This document shows, piece after piece, positions 1 through 11,170 of a stretch of DNA of 64,000 nt. Position 1 is the first letter of the stretch, and each line of letters begins with the position of its first letter. Under the pieces are notes generated by a model. It made no database searches, was not told where the DNA came from, and worked only from the letters and a program-made list of their open reading frames with translations. Source of the stretch: Watersipora subatra (Eukaryota > Bryozoa > Gymnolaemata > Cheilostomatida > Watersiporidae); contig NC_088714.1 of the NCBI RefSeq assembly GCF_963576615.1, positions 42,874,072 through 42,938,071 of the forward strand. Reading direction: 5' to 3'. Both the position numbers and the translations under genes were made by a program.

Positions 1-1889
1 TTTAAAAAATAAACTCAAGTGATGTTCAATTCTAGAAATACCCATAAAACCGACATCAAATTGACAATATTCTACTTAGGTTTGTGACCAAAATCTGTGC
101 TATAGATATAATATATAATATAGATTATATTATATCTATATTATATCATTCTATTAAAGATTAATTATATATAGATATATAATACCGTGTCATCAGCTTT
201 GTACTATAGTAACTTTAATATGTTTGCATGACAATCAGTGGAACGCTTACAAATATACAGGAAATTAGCAAGTGATTGACAAAAATCTTTTGCTATGTTC
301 AGTTTAACTTACTTGACTTCAAAGGACAAGGCATCAACTTCACTGATGTGAGAATGGTAAAGTTTGATATATCGCGGTGTACTCAATATTTCATTACAGA
401 CCACAAGTTCAAACATAGCATGCAACAGCTGGAAACCTTCTATTTGCAGCTACATACATAAAAGGAGACAAAACAGAAAACAAAAATGATACGCACTTTT
501 GGGGAAGCAATTAATAAAATGACAAAGGCTACAGATTTGTGAAACATTTAATAACATAACGATATATAATTTATAAACCATACCTTTTGCCTTTTACATA
601 ACGCTTTATAAGATATTTGAGTTTCTTATTATTATATTTACAGTCATAGCAATGATCATTTTTGGCATCTTTCTTTAAAAAAAAAGGTTATTGAAAACTG
701 AGCAGAATCAGTGCAATAGCGTTGGCGACGAGACAGTAAACTTGAATCAATTAAAGTCTGGACCCAACTCAATCCAGCTTGGCGAGCAGCAAAGATTGTT
801 ATTGTGGCTAAGTCAAATTCCCTTTAAACTACCATAACATAACCCCCACTATACTATATGTGTGCGATAAAACTAACTTGGTGATTTAATTCATGCATTA
901 TTTTCTTGTTTTACCGAACAACAATGGTCAGTAGTGTATGGTACCAGAATTGACAAACTCTGGTTGTGAAAGTGGGTGCCATCATCTTTCCTCATTTCTG
1001 CATAGCGCCTGATTGATAGTGATGGTAAAAATGACGTTATAACAAATATTTCATGCCAAAAATTGTGTAGAAAGTTTGGATCAGGACCAGGAAGTGCTAC
1101 AGCTTAAAGGTTGACTTGCAACAGAAGATACATTACAGTTATTTGTTATCAAAAGGTTCACCATGTCTTACTCTGCTGTGTTGTAGGTTTGAAATATGTG
1201 GAAATGTGATTACAAGCTCTTAAAAACTCGCAAACAAACAGTTACTCGCAGCTATCACAAAAACGGCCGTAGATTAGAATTTTTCTCAAAGCAGCTCAAA
1301 TGTGACGTAGTTGAATACGATGTGCTTATTTTACACTTTCATGCAGCCTCATTCGGCGAAATATTTTCACAGATACACTTCACGCATTTAATAAAACCCT
1401 GTCTATTGTCTTTACGCGTCTATTTCATCACCATTATAATACTGTAACTTTGAGCGGTGATATGTCAAAACCTAGCTTAAAAATCAGTTTAAATTTTCAA
1501 CCTTAGCGCAAGGGAGTGCATATCATCCTCTGATAAACATGAGGAGCCTGTTGGTCGCCTGTGATGGTCAAAAAATGCTGCAGAAATTGTTCGCGCCATT
1601 TGGCAGGAAGTATGGGTCACATGATCAGATTATGACTAGATGATTAAACGAAACTGAAACGAAACTGTAAAGTAGCGAGCATCTACATTTGATTTAAGCT
1701 TTTCGGTGGAATCGAATTGTTTGTCATAAACTAATGCTATGAGAAGTGTTATATTGAGCCTTTTATTGGCCTTTCATTTCACGTGATAACATCACATGTC
1801 AAAACAATAACCATGTCGAGTTGAGTACGTCATCAAAATAAAGGGATTCACACTGATGAAATGAGTGCCATCACTCTGTTGTGATGCAC
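1..1889. other. intergenic, no gene seen
   Basis: AT-rich sequence with only short chance frames. An AT-only palindromic stretch lies at about 100-185. No exon, RNA gene or recognisable element was found. Confidence 0.5.
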
Positions 1890-2100
1890 ATGAGTTTTTG
1901 TGACAGATTCATCTACAGTGAGATGAGACAAGCTGGGTCATTTACTACCAGCATGTGGTTCCATACCTGCAGAAACGTCAAATAAAGTTACAGGGATGAA
2001 TCTTTTCTTGTTTTTTTCACGGTGTTTTCCAATAACACAACAGAATAAGCAAGCATACAAGTTTCATAAAGCTCCAGCAGTATACATGTAATATACATGT
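1890..2100. repeat. dispersed direct repeat, copy 1
   Basis: About 210 bp that recurs in the same orientation at about 7090-7300. Both copies contain the block ttccatacctgcagaaacgt followed by the same AATAAAGTT stretch and an AATAACACAAC block. Divergence is moderate, with small indels. It is an interspersed repeat of unknown class; no terminal inverted repeats were recognised. Confidence 0.7.
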
Positions 2101-3205
2101 AATCTGGATACGGTATATATAAGTCTACAGTATGTAAACTGCTTCCTATCATGCATCATTGCATTCACACCAATTTACATTACATTCTGATCGCAAGCAT
2201 ATTGATCAGAAGCCACCATTAAGTTTTGTACTGGTCGCTAATGCAACATTTCTTTCATTTTAATAATATTAATTATGTAATTAAATCACATAACAATTGT
2301 GAGAGATTATCTCACCTTGAATAACTGATTGGCAGGTACATCAAGCCTAAAAAATAGTCACCTGGTGTTTTTCCCTAGCAGGCCAAATCCTGATTTTGTT
2401 ATGCAGCCTCTGATAGCATGCTTTGTAAATCTGAAAGCCCTTGCAAACAAGTTGAAGGTATGCACTATTGAAAACACCCCGAGTTCTTTAAAAAGCATTT
2501 TCCTGTTGTCTAGACACTAATTGAGTGTTTGATTGGTGTGTTCAGTCAATTTTATCAAATTGTACTCTTTAGAATCATCTAGAAAGCAAGTCAAATCGAA
2601 GCACAGACCATGGATGAATGACATAAAAAATATATTCTAGCTGGCCAAGATTTAACCTTGACCGTCATAATAAATAGACAAACTGTGATTCACTCAACAA
2701 AAAGCCTATCACCCTTCAATGTAAAAGGAGACAACTCCTTAATATCCAATAAACCTAAAAAGTGAAAATTCTCCTGCGAGTGGAATGGTAGGCATGCTAA
2801 CCCATTAGATATGAATTCTACATCAGTGAATATACAAGTAACTAGTAAATGCAAAAAACTGCCACTGAGAGGAGTGCCAACGAAAATGCAAAATTAACTG
2901 CCTTGGCCCACAGCCAACACACCAGGCTAGGCTGTGGAATAGGGAACAGGAGAAAACAATTTTTGCTGAACGCGTGCCAGGCTAATTCCAATAGCTATTA
3001 TGGCAGGTGGCCATAAAAGCTGGTGTCACTTGGTGAGATTGCTGGATCTCTCGAAGAAAGAAAAGCACTCACGTGTGAACAGGCCAAAAACTACCTGAAG
3101 TTGCAAAAGCAATTGCTTTTGGCTTCATGACATCATCATGTGTTGCTACTCTCATCCCACTGTTGTTAATCCAATCTCTAATCTCTCTCTACAGAAGAAA
3201 TCATG
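2101..3205. other. intergenic, no gene seen
   Basis: No coding signal. A stretch near 2920-3010 reuses short words (GCCAGGCTAA, GGCAGGTGGC) also seen near 54,510-54,550, which may mark a shared repeat, but the match is too short to define an element. Confidence 0.4.
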
Positions 3206-3985
3206 GCGCAAGCAAGCAGATTGACAACAACACAGACTAAACCCACTCATCAACATTGTGTATTTGCTTATTACAATAAAGTTACTCTCCTTTCCATTCA
3301 CACATGCATTTTTACTTATCTATACTAATTGCTTATTCAGTTAAGGACAAAATAGCTCATCTCTGAGAAATGTTACAAAAATCAAGTTTGAACAACTCTG
3401 TGTGTGGTATAAAAACAGGTGGTTGTTTAAAGGCATTGTTGTGACATACCGTAAAACATCCAATAGAACACCACCTCCATTTGACTGCCACTATAGAAAA
3501 AGGGTTAAAAACTAGAGCGCCATGGCGTTCAAATAAAGATTTTACGGTATGTGAAGCGTAATGCCTTTTTGAATTATTTTTAGCAGCATTTTCTGGTTGT
3601 ACGATGAGAAGCAGTGATTGGTCAATGTATATTGTAGCAAACAGTAAAAGCACTCTATATTTCCTTATATGGATTGCATTATGCCGTGCTCTCATATCTT
3701 CCTTATATGGTTCCAAGCAGTGACACACAGCTACAGTTGACTTCCACTCAAAGACCTTTCAGTTCACCAGAGATTATTATACAGCTAGTAATGCCATAGC
3801 AACTAGTTGGGAGTTGTTTACCTGAGTAATTCACACAATGGATATGCAGGTGATAATTTACTAATACCAGTATGCAGAGGATTATAAAAACTTAACATAC
3901 CTCTTCCTGGTAGATGCCTAACTAATATTGTGATCATCAGTGAGAAATGGTAAAAGGAAAAATTGGGTACATTGTTTTTCAATAT
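3206..3985 (-). repeat. long inverted repeat, arm 1
   Basis: About 780 bp that matches, as reverse complement, about 8034-8708. Landmarks are the segment around 3700 (reading on the minus strand gtgtcactgcttggaaccat) found again at 8288, and the block around 3880-3960 found again near 8070-8150. Arm 1 is longer because it carries a 103-bp MITE that arm 2 lacks. The arms are about 4 kb apart. They could be two copies of one interspersed repeat in opposite orientation. Confidence 0.8.
3447..3549. mobile_element. MITE with TACCGTAAAA termini
   Basis: A 103-bp insertion bounded by TACCGTAAAA and its perfect inverse TTTTACGGTA. The homologous arm at 8440-8480 lacks it and has a single TA at the junction, so the element appears to be CCGTAAAA...TTTTACGG with a duplicated TA target. 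A TA duplication is typical of Tc1/mariner-type MITEs. Related sequence without two intact ends occurs near 24,140-24,240 and 25,900-26,002. Confidence 0.75.
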
Positions 3986-4352
3986 ACTATGGCAATGCTG
4001 GCAGAGCAAGAATAAAGTACAGACAAGAAGAAGATAGGGTAATAATGGTGTGCTGTTATAGCAATCAACCACATACCATAGAATATTGGCAAACAATGCA
4101 CAGAGCATATTGAAATATGAGGAATGAAGAATGGCTCTTTAGGGAACAAGCATCATCATCAAATGTGGTTTACAGCCGAAGAATTGAAAGAAATCAAGGA
4201 AACTGCTGTTTGAGTAGAAGAAGGGGGGGGGGGGAAGGAAGATGGCACAACCAAGAGCCAGAGAGAGAATTACTGTTATAGAAGGAAGAGAGACAACATG
4301 TGACCATGAAAAGTCAGTGGAGCAGAAACAGGAGCATTGAGAACCACCCGAA

Positions 4353-5690
4353 ATGTATGAGAAAGACAACAGAAATATATTGTATGAGAGAGATAATATA
4401 AACATGTATGAGAGAGATAATATAAACATATATGAGAGAGATAATATAAACATATATGAGAGAGATAATATAAACATGTATGAGAGAGATAATATAAACA
4501 TATATAAGAGAGATAATATAAACATGTATGAGAGAGATAATATAAACATATATGAGAGAGATAATATAAACATATATGAGAGAGATAATATAAACATATA
4601 TGAGAGAGATAATAAAAAACATATGAGAAAGAGATAATATAAACATATATGAGAGAGATAATATAAACATATATAAGAGAGATGATATAAACATATATGA
4701 GAGAGATAATATAAACATATATGAGAGAGATAATATAAACATATATGAGAGAGATAATAAAAAACATATAAGAAAGAGATAATATAAACATATATGAGAG
4801 AGATAATATAAACATATATGAGAGAGATAATATAAACATATATGAGAGAGATAATATAAACATATATAAGAGAGATGATATAAACATATATGAGAGAGAT
4901 AATATAAACATATATGAGAGAGATAATATAAACATATATGAGAGAGATAATAAAAAACATATAAGAAAGAGATAATATAAACATATATGAGAGAGATAAT
5001 ATAAACATATATGAGAGAGATAATATAAACATATATGAGAGAGATAATATAAACATATATGAGAGAGATAATAAAAAACATATAAGAAAGAGATAATATA
5101 AACATATATGAGAGAGATAATAAAAAACATATAAGAAAGAGATAATATAAACATATATGAGAGAGATGATATAAACATATATGAGAGAGATAATATAAAC
5201 ATATATGAGAGAGATAATATAAACATATATGAGAGAGATAATAAAAAACATATAAGAAAGAGATAATATAAACATATATGAGAGAGATAATATAAACATA
5301 TATAAGAGAGATGATATAAACATATATAAGAGAGATGATATAAACATATATGAGAGAGATAATATAAACATATATGAGAGAGATAATATAAACATATATG
5401 AGAGAGATAATATAAACATATTTGAGAGAGATAATATAAACATGTATGAGAGAGATAATATAAACATATATGAGAGAGATAATATAAACATGTATGAGAG
5501 AGATGATATAAACATGTATGAGAGAGGTAATATAAACATGTATGAGAGAGATAATATAAACATATATGAGAGAAATAATATAAACATGTATGAGACAGAT
5601 AATATAAACATATATAAGAGAGATAATATAAACACATATGAGAGAGATAATATAAACATATAAGAGAGAGGTAATACATATAAACATGAA
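4353..5690. repeat. 24-bp tandem array
   Basis: About 54 copies of a 24-bp AT-rich monomer (core gagagataatataaacata). The monomer is a multiple of three and free of stops in several frames, which makes long meaningless frames of up to about 520 codons on the minus strand. A variant monomer with an AATAAAAAACATA block recurs at about 4610, 4757, 4950, 5067, 5121 and 5241, which suggests higher-order duplication. There are no spacers, so it is not a CRISPR array. Confidence 0.95.
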
Positions 5691-5978
5691 TACATAAAAA
5701 GATCCAAGTTGCTACTTCATCTACTGAGAGTTGTACAAAATTGTATGTACACCAAACAGCCCCTGTTCTTGAGAGCTCTTTTGAGAACATTCTCTGAGAT
5801 TGCAAGTTCTGCTGTGACAAGCTCGATAGAAACCAGGCCTCATATAGTTGTTGTTGAGTATAAGATTACAACAACAACAATTATCGATATTACTGAGCAT
5901 TGCAGGGCTCAAAAGAAGAAGAGGAACGTATCAACTAGCAGATCTCTGGCCGAGCTACTAGTTTTCTTAAATACGTGA

Positions 5979-6445
5979 TTAGAGGCGATCTTAAATCCTC
6001 AATCTGAATGACATAGAGCTGTTCTTGGAGCCAATGATTGCCAATGCGGGTGAATAGGCCTTAGCTCGTTTTCTATAGCAAGAAATTATCTTTGTTTTTT
6101 TCAATATTTTAACAACTGTTATTATGAACAAAATTGGGCAGCCTTGCAACCTTAACAGCGACGATATACACCGCCTTTTATCATATGATGGTTGGCTAAT
6201 TGCATGTCGTCAATTGTGTTGCAAGCTAGATAGATAACCCACACCCATAAGAGGGGTGCTAAGCAGTGTTTTTTTCAAGCCATATGCTCAGTGATGCATG
6301 TAAAGCTCGCGGCTAGTTACCCCTCCCTCAAACACTCATAATCTTTTACCAGTCAGTTGTCTAGTGTCGTTGAAATGTATGATTGTTATAAGGCATGCTG
6401 GGGCAGAGCACATAGCAAATTCCTGGCAGAGTCATTCATTAAAAA
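5979..6445. other. intergenic, nothing recognised
   Basis: Separates two tandem arrays. No gene or element was recognised. Confidence 0.4.
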
Positions 6446-6800
6446 AATTTCTAATTGTAAATTTCAGTAAACATAGAGCTATTCTGATAGGAAATTTCAG
6501 TAACCATAGAATTATTCTGATAGTAAAATTCAGTAGCCATAGAGTGACTAGGGTTGTAAATTTCAGTAATCATAGAGCTATTTTAATAGTACATTTCAGC
6601 AAGCATAGAGTTATTCTGGTTGTAAATGTCAGTAACCATAGAGCTATGCTGATTGTAAATTTCAATAACCATAGAGCTGCTCTAATAATAAATTTTAGTA
6701 ACCATAGTGCTATTCTAATTGTAAATTTCAGTAGCCATGGAGTTATTCGGATTGTAAATTTTAGACACCATAGAGCTACTCTGATTTTAAATTTACTGCA
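6446..6800. repeat. 36-bp degenerate minisatellite
   Basis: About ten diverged copies of a 36-bp monomer (core gtaaatttcagtaaccatag, then AGCTATTCTGATT). The 12-residue periodic peptide in one plus-strand frame follows from the repeat length. It lacks codon conservation or exon signals. Confidence 0.85.
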
Positions 6801-7089
6801 TGCTAATACCTTTCAGCTTGTTTTTCTATCGTAATCCATTATTATTTTCACTATTTCTTTCTTCTGCCCCTAAGCAATTCTTTTGATTGTGATTATGTAT
6901 GGAAATGGCACGTAGCCAGCAACACAACTGCCTTCCAAACAAAATATTTGTGGTGCAAACTAATCTATTTTTCCTACAGCGAAATCCACTAGTGGTGTGC
7001 TCAGTCAGGAGTGACCCAGAGGGCATCGAACACTGGACACCCTCCTAAAAATATTTCCTCTCGCATTGCACTCACCTATCTGTACTACC

Positions 7090-7300
7090 CATGAGCCTTT
7101 GTGACATGCGCGTTCATCTACAGTGACATGAGATAGACAAGCTGGGCCATTTAATACTAGCATGCGGTTCCATACCTGCAGAAACGTCAAATAAAGTTGC
7201 AAGGATGAATCTTTTCTCGTTTTTATCGCAATGTTTTTCAATAACACAACAAAATAGCCAAGCATACAACGTTCATAGAGCTCCAAAAGAATACATCTAA
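7090..7300. repeat. dispersed direct repeat, copy 2
   Basis: Second copy of the repeat at 1890-2100, in the same orientation and about 5.2 kb downstream. Confidence 0.7.
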
Positions 7301-8033
7301 CCTGGGTATAACTATATTTAAAAGGATAATATTATGTTGTAGTTCCATAGAACATAAATGACTTACATCTTATCATTCTTCAATACATTTACACTGGCAT
7401 AATTCGGAGTGTTTCTAATAACACTAGTATTGGTGAACAGTCGAATCTTCAACAGTATACAGTCAATGAATATAATGAAATTTTTATCCCTTTCAATACG
7501 GCAGTTTTGTGTCTTAAGTATAACAATTATCAGGCATGTACATTGTTGTCAGCTCTGGCTGATAACATGCAATTTTTCTGCACAGGAATGATAGCTACAT
7601 CAGACAAGTTTGCATTTCCTTGTTTTTATCATTGGACTTTATAACAAATCGCAAATTTAGGTAATGCTTTTTAGTAGCGCTAACCATGGTGAGACTTGCT
7701 ATAGCAATTGGCATATCATGTCCAACAACTCTTAACTGCTGAGGTCTGTTGCTCCGTCCGTCACATTATACTGGTTCACGTAGCCCATTGGAAGCATATA
7801 CCAAAGACCTCTTATCTGTGGGAATATACTAATTCAAGTAGCCATTTGGCAGCATACACTAAAGGCCTCTGGGTGAAGCGTTGGCCAGTGTAGCCATTGG
7901 ATGACTAAGCTAGATAAGATTTATATTTGAAGAGGGGCATGTTTGTGAATTTCATAGTCGGGTGTTTACTGAATACGGAAATAGTCTAGCCTTGTTTAGC
8001 AGCGACAGAAATTCCCAAAGTTTATTGATAAAC
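7301..8033. other. intergenic, no gene seen
   Basis: Short frames only. Two short similar blocks at about 7770-7800 and 7830-7860 (AGCATATACCAAAGACCTCT and AGCATACACTAAAGGCCTCT) hint at a small local duplication. Confidence 0.4.
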
Positions 8034-8708
8034 AATGTAGGCCTACCCATTTTTTCCCTTTTGTCATTTCTCATTGATGATCACAATGTTAGTTAGGCAT
8101 CTACCGGGAAGAGGTATGTTAAGTTTTTATAATCCTCTGCATACTGGTATTAGTAAATTATCACCTGCATATACATTGTGTGTATTACTCAGGTAAACAA
8201 CTCCAAACTAGTTGCTATGGCATTACTAGCTGTATAATAATCTCTGGTGAACTGAAAGGTCTTTGAGTAGAAGTCAACTGTAGCTGTGTGTCACTGCTTG
8301 GAACCATATAAGGAAGATATGAGAGCATGGCATAATGCAATCCATATAAGGAAATATAGAGGGCTTTACTGTTTGGTACAATATACACTGACCAATCACT
8401 GCTTCTCATTTTACAACAAGAAAATGCTACAAACAATAATTCAAAAGGCATTCAACTTCAAGTATGACACAACAATGCCTTAAAACAACCCCCTGTTTTT
8501 ATACCACACACAGAGTTGTTCAAACTTGATTTTTGTAACATTTCTCAAAGATAGCTATTTTGTCCTTAACTGAATAAGCAATTAGTATAGATAAGTAAAA
8601 ATGCATGCATATAACTGGGAAGGAGAGTGACTTTATTGTAATAGGCAAATACACAATGTTGATGAGTGGGTTTAGTCTGTGTTGTTGTCAATTTGCTTGC
8701 GCCGCGAT
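8034..8708 (+). repeat. long inverted repeat, arm 2
   Basis: Reverse-complement partner of 3206-3985, and the empty site for the MITE carried in arm 1. The junction near 8463 keeps a single TA. Confidence 0.8.
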
Positions 8709-8881
8709 TTGTCCGGTAGACTGAGAATAAGGAATGGATTAACAACAGTGAAACGCTAATGGCAGCACAGAAGAAAATGCTGACGAGGATTTCACAAGAA
8801 GTGTAGTTGTTTTGAACTTTAGGTCATGCCTGAGATGGTAAATGTCAAGTAAAATTTTACTAATAAAAATACTAATAACGA

Positions 8882-9107
8882 TCTTTACTATAATAAGAGC
8901 CGTGTTTATCTGTCCATTTGTCTAAAGCCACGCTAAAAGCGTAAGGAAAAAAGATTGTACCAGACAGGTATCAAACTCGGATATTTGGCTTAGTAGCAGG
9001 CATACCAACTACACCACTCTACCACTTTGGTGTCACATGGAATAATTGTGCGTATAGCTATTACACATGACCCTCTCTCTCAGCACATGGAGCTGGCTGG
9101 TTACTAG
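8882..9107 (+). mobile_element. short Helitron-like element with tRNA-like module, copy H1
   Basis: A 226-bp element starting TCTTTACTATAATAAGAG and ending GGTTACTAG, flanked by A (8881) and T (9108) as in Helitron insertions. Between the ends, read on the minus strand, is a tRNA-like module: an A-box-like TGGTGTAGTTGG, then a B-box-like GAGTTTGATACC. The 3' part (GGAATAATTGTG...) is shared with H2, where it is the monomer of a 101-bp satellite. Helitron identity is inferred from the ends and target only. Confidence 0.6.
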
Positions 9108-9590
9108 TAACTATAATACGTGCAAATGTGACTAACAGTCGAAATAATGGAGTTATTAAAAAAGACTTCAAAATTTTAGGGAGAATGCAATGAGGATTAG
9201 GTTAGGCTAGTATGACAGAATAATATGGAGATGAATAGTTGGTCAGAAAGATGTGTAATCTAATCTTAAATATGTATAATGCGGTGAGGAGAAATGACTA
9301 TTCCAAGATTTTGCAAACATGTTGTCGACACAGCAATGCGGTTAGCGAGTAGGTTTGATGGTGCAATAAGATGGATGTAGGAAGAATGATTAATAGATAT
9401 GGCATAACTCTCATTCAGTGACTAGTGAGTGACCATAGAAACCACTAGATAACTTGATTGAAACAGAATAAGTGAAAAAGGCCAGATCGGCTGGCCATCT
9501 CTCGAAAAAGAAAAAGACAAAAAAGGACACCATAAATAATGAATAAAAAAGGATGAGATTTAAACTTAAAAAACATTATAATAAAACACA
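9108..9590. other. intergenic, no gene seen
   Basis: No coding signal or recognised repeat. Confidence 0.4.
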
Positions 9591-9595
9591 GAGAT

Positions 9596-9670
9596 TAGCA
9601 GTAGTGTAGTGGTCTATAACGATTGACCTGCAAACAACAGCTTGGAGGTTCAATTTCCAAAAAAGGTGGC
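9596..9670 (+). mobile_element. tRNA-derived SINE head
   Basis: Contains an A-box-like TGTAGTGGTC and a B-box-like GGTTCAATTTCC at tRNA-like spacing, but does not fold as a full tRNA cloverleaf. It looks like the 5' head of a tRNA-derived SINE; the 3' limit of the SINE was not found. Confidence 0.45.
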
Positions 9671-10071
9671 CGGTGGTTACACGAAGGACATTTAACCTTA
9701 TATAGCTCTCAGCAATTCAGGCAACCAAGGCATGTCTCTAGTCGTCAAGGTTCCCTTGTGACTGGACTCAGACATGTTCAGTCAAGAGCCTTTATTTGTG
9801 CAACGATGCTCTTGCAAACATGCACAGCCTCTGCTTCTGCCTCTGCTAAGCATACAGCAAAATTCTTTCTATGAAGAAACAAGCCTATGATACAGCAGCA
9901 GACCGCTTATCTATGTGGCCAATGATACGAGGCTGCAAGCTGTTGTCAGGGTTAGAATAAGTACCAGACTATCAGAGATGACGACAGTTGAAGAGCTTGA
10001 CTGTTATCACTCTTGTTGATAATCTATATACAACATCTATATCTTTCTTATGTATATAAATTTCAGTTTGG

Positions 10072-10140
10072 TCTTTACTATAATAAGAGAAGTTTCCGTC
10101 CATCCGTCCGTCTACCCGTACATCCGTCTGATGCTATGCT
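10072..10140 (+). mobile_element. 5' fragment of short Helitron-like element, copy H4
   Basis: Starts with the same TCTTTACTATAATAAGAG terminus as H1 and continues with a TCCGTCCATCCGTCCGTC tract as in other copies. No matching ACTAG end was found downstream, so the copy seems truncated. Confidence 0.45.
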
Positions 10141-10870
10141 TAAATTTTGCGTTGATAATAATAATATTAGAAATAGCAATAACCAAAGATAAGGCGAGCT
10201 GAAGGTATTGGTGAAATCATTCAAGAGTTTAACAGGAAATGATAGTGAAATGCAGGTGAAACTGGAGTAACGTGCATATGTGAAGGTGCAGGTGACCTTG
10301 ACAGATAGCGACCTGAGTTAACTTATCTAGAAACAACATCAACGATGACTCAGTGTTGAATGAACTACTGAAATATGAGACTAACCGTGCTTTTGGATTT
10401 CCTGTCCATCATGTAGAGTAATATCTTTCACCAAATACCAAAAAAATTTTTATTATTAAACGGGGGCATGTGATAATCATGTGACAGTTCAAGAAGTATA
10501 TCTAAACATTAAGATATCTTCCGCAAGTCATTTTCAGCAACGCGCGACAGACGCGGTAATTACTCCATCAATAATGATCAACAAAATCAATCAAACATTT
10601 TTACTATTCTGAGTTTGTTGCAAGGCAAGCATTGGGTTATTATAGCCTACAAGTATTCAAACGTTTGAATAAATCCTGGGCTATCGACATGCCTGGCCTC
10701 ATCTCCTCTTAATGAACTTCACCTGATTAGTTTATCATAGAGCTCTGTGTACCATAGTCAAATCCTACATTGTGTGGGATATGCGATTGGCATTGCTTAC
10801 CATAAACGCAAAACCCTACAAGTAGGGGTGTACGCTTAATACCCTTAGGACAGGCTTCTCGACAAGGGGT
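10141..10870. other. intergenic, no gene seen
   Basis: No exon signals or known repeats recognised. Confidence 0.35.
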
Positions 10871-10877
10871 GTTGTTC

Positions 10878-10947
10878 GGGGGGGGGGGTGTTGTTCGGGG
10901 GTGGGGGGGGAAGGGGAGGGGGGGGGGAAGGGGAGGGGGGGGGGCGG
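10878..10947 (+). repeat. G-rich tract with G-quadruplex potential
   Basis: About 70 bp almost entirely G on the plus strand, with many runs of eight or more G broken by TGTTGTTC, T, AA and A. Many combinations of four G-runs could form quadruplexes. It is the only such tract in this AT-rich window. Read as protein on the minus strand it gives a proline-rich frame with no other gene features. Confidence 0.9.
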
Positions 10948-11110
10948 GCTGCAAGAATCAATCACGAAGATGATTGATTATAGTGTATTTATCATTTGTG
11001 TTTATACTTGCTTATGTGAATCTGGATTTTAATCTTTTCTTGACATCCACCATAAACATTGTCATGCCCTCAACCCTAAAAATGATCTGTGCATTTCACT
11101 TACCAACAAG

Positions 11111-11170
11111 GAATCACGTTTTGATAAGGCAATAGCGGAAAAGTGGCAGGAAAAAGTCAAAGATCATAAA
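11111..11170 (+). other. possible isolated exon, unassigned
   Basis: A 60-nt open block encoding a charged peptide (ESRFDKAIAEKWQEKVKDHK) sits between a possible acceptor (AACAAG) and a good donor (AAA, then GTGAGT). The frame is open upstream to about 11,034. No partner exon or family was recognised, so it may be chance or a transposon remnant. Confidence 0.2.

Noticed and set aside
3357-3728. 123-codon minus-strand frame
   Set aside because: It lies in the inverted repeat and runs through the MITE; its counterpart near 8,286 is not open over the same length.
4139-5820. Minus-strand frames of 457-522 codons
   Set aside because: They read straight through the 24-bp array in all three frames; the peptide is periodic and no exon features exist.
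6364-6834. 156-codon frame
   Set aside because: Generated by the 36-bp minisatellite; no start context or homology.
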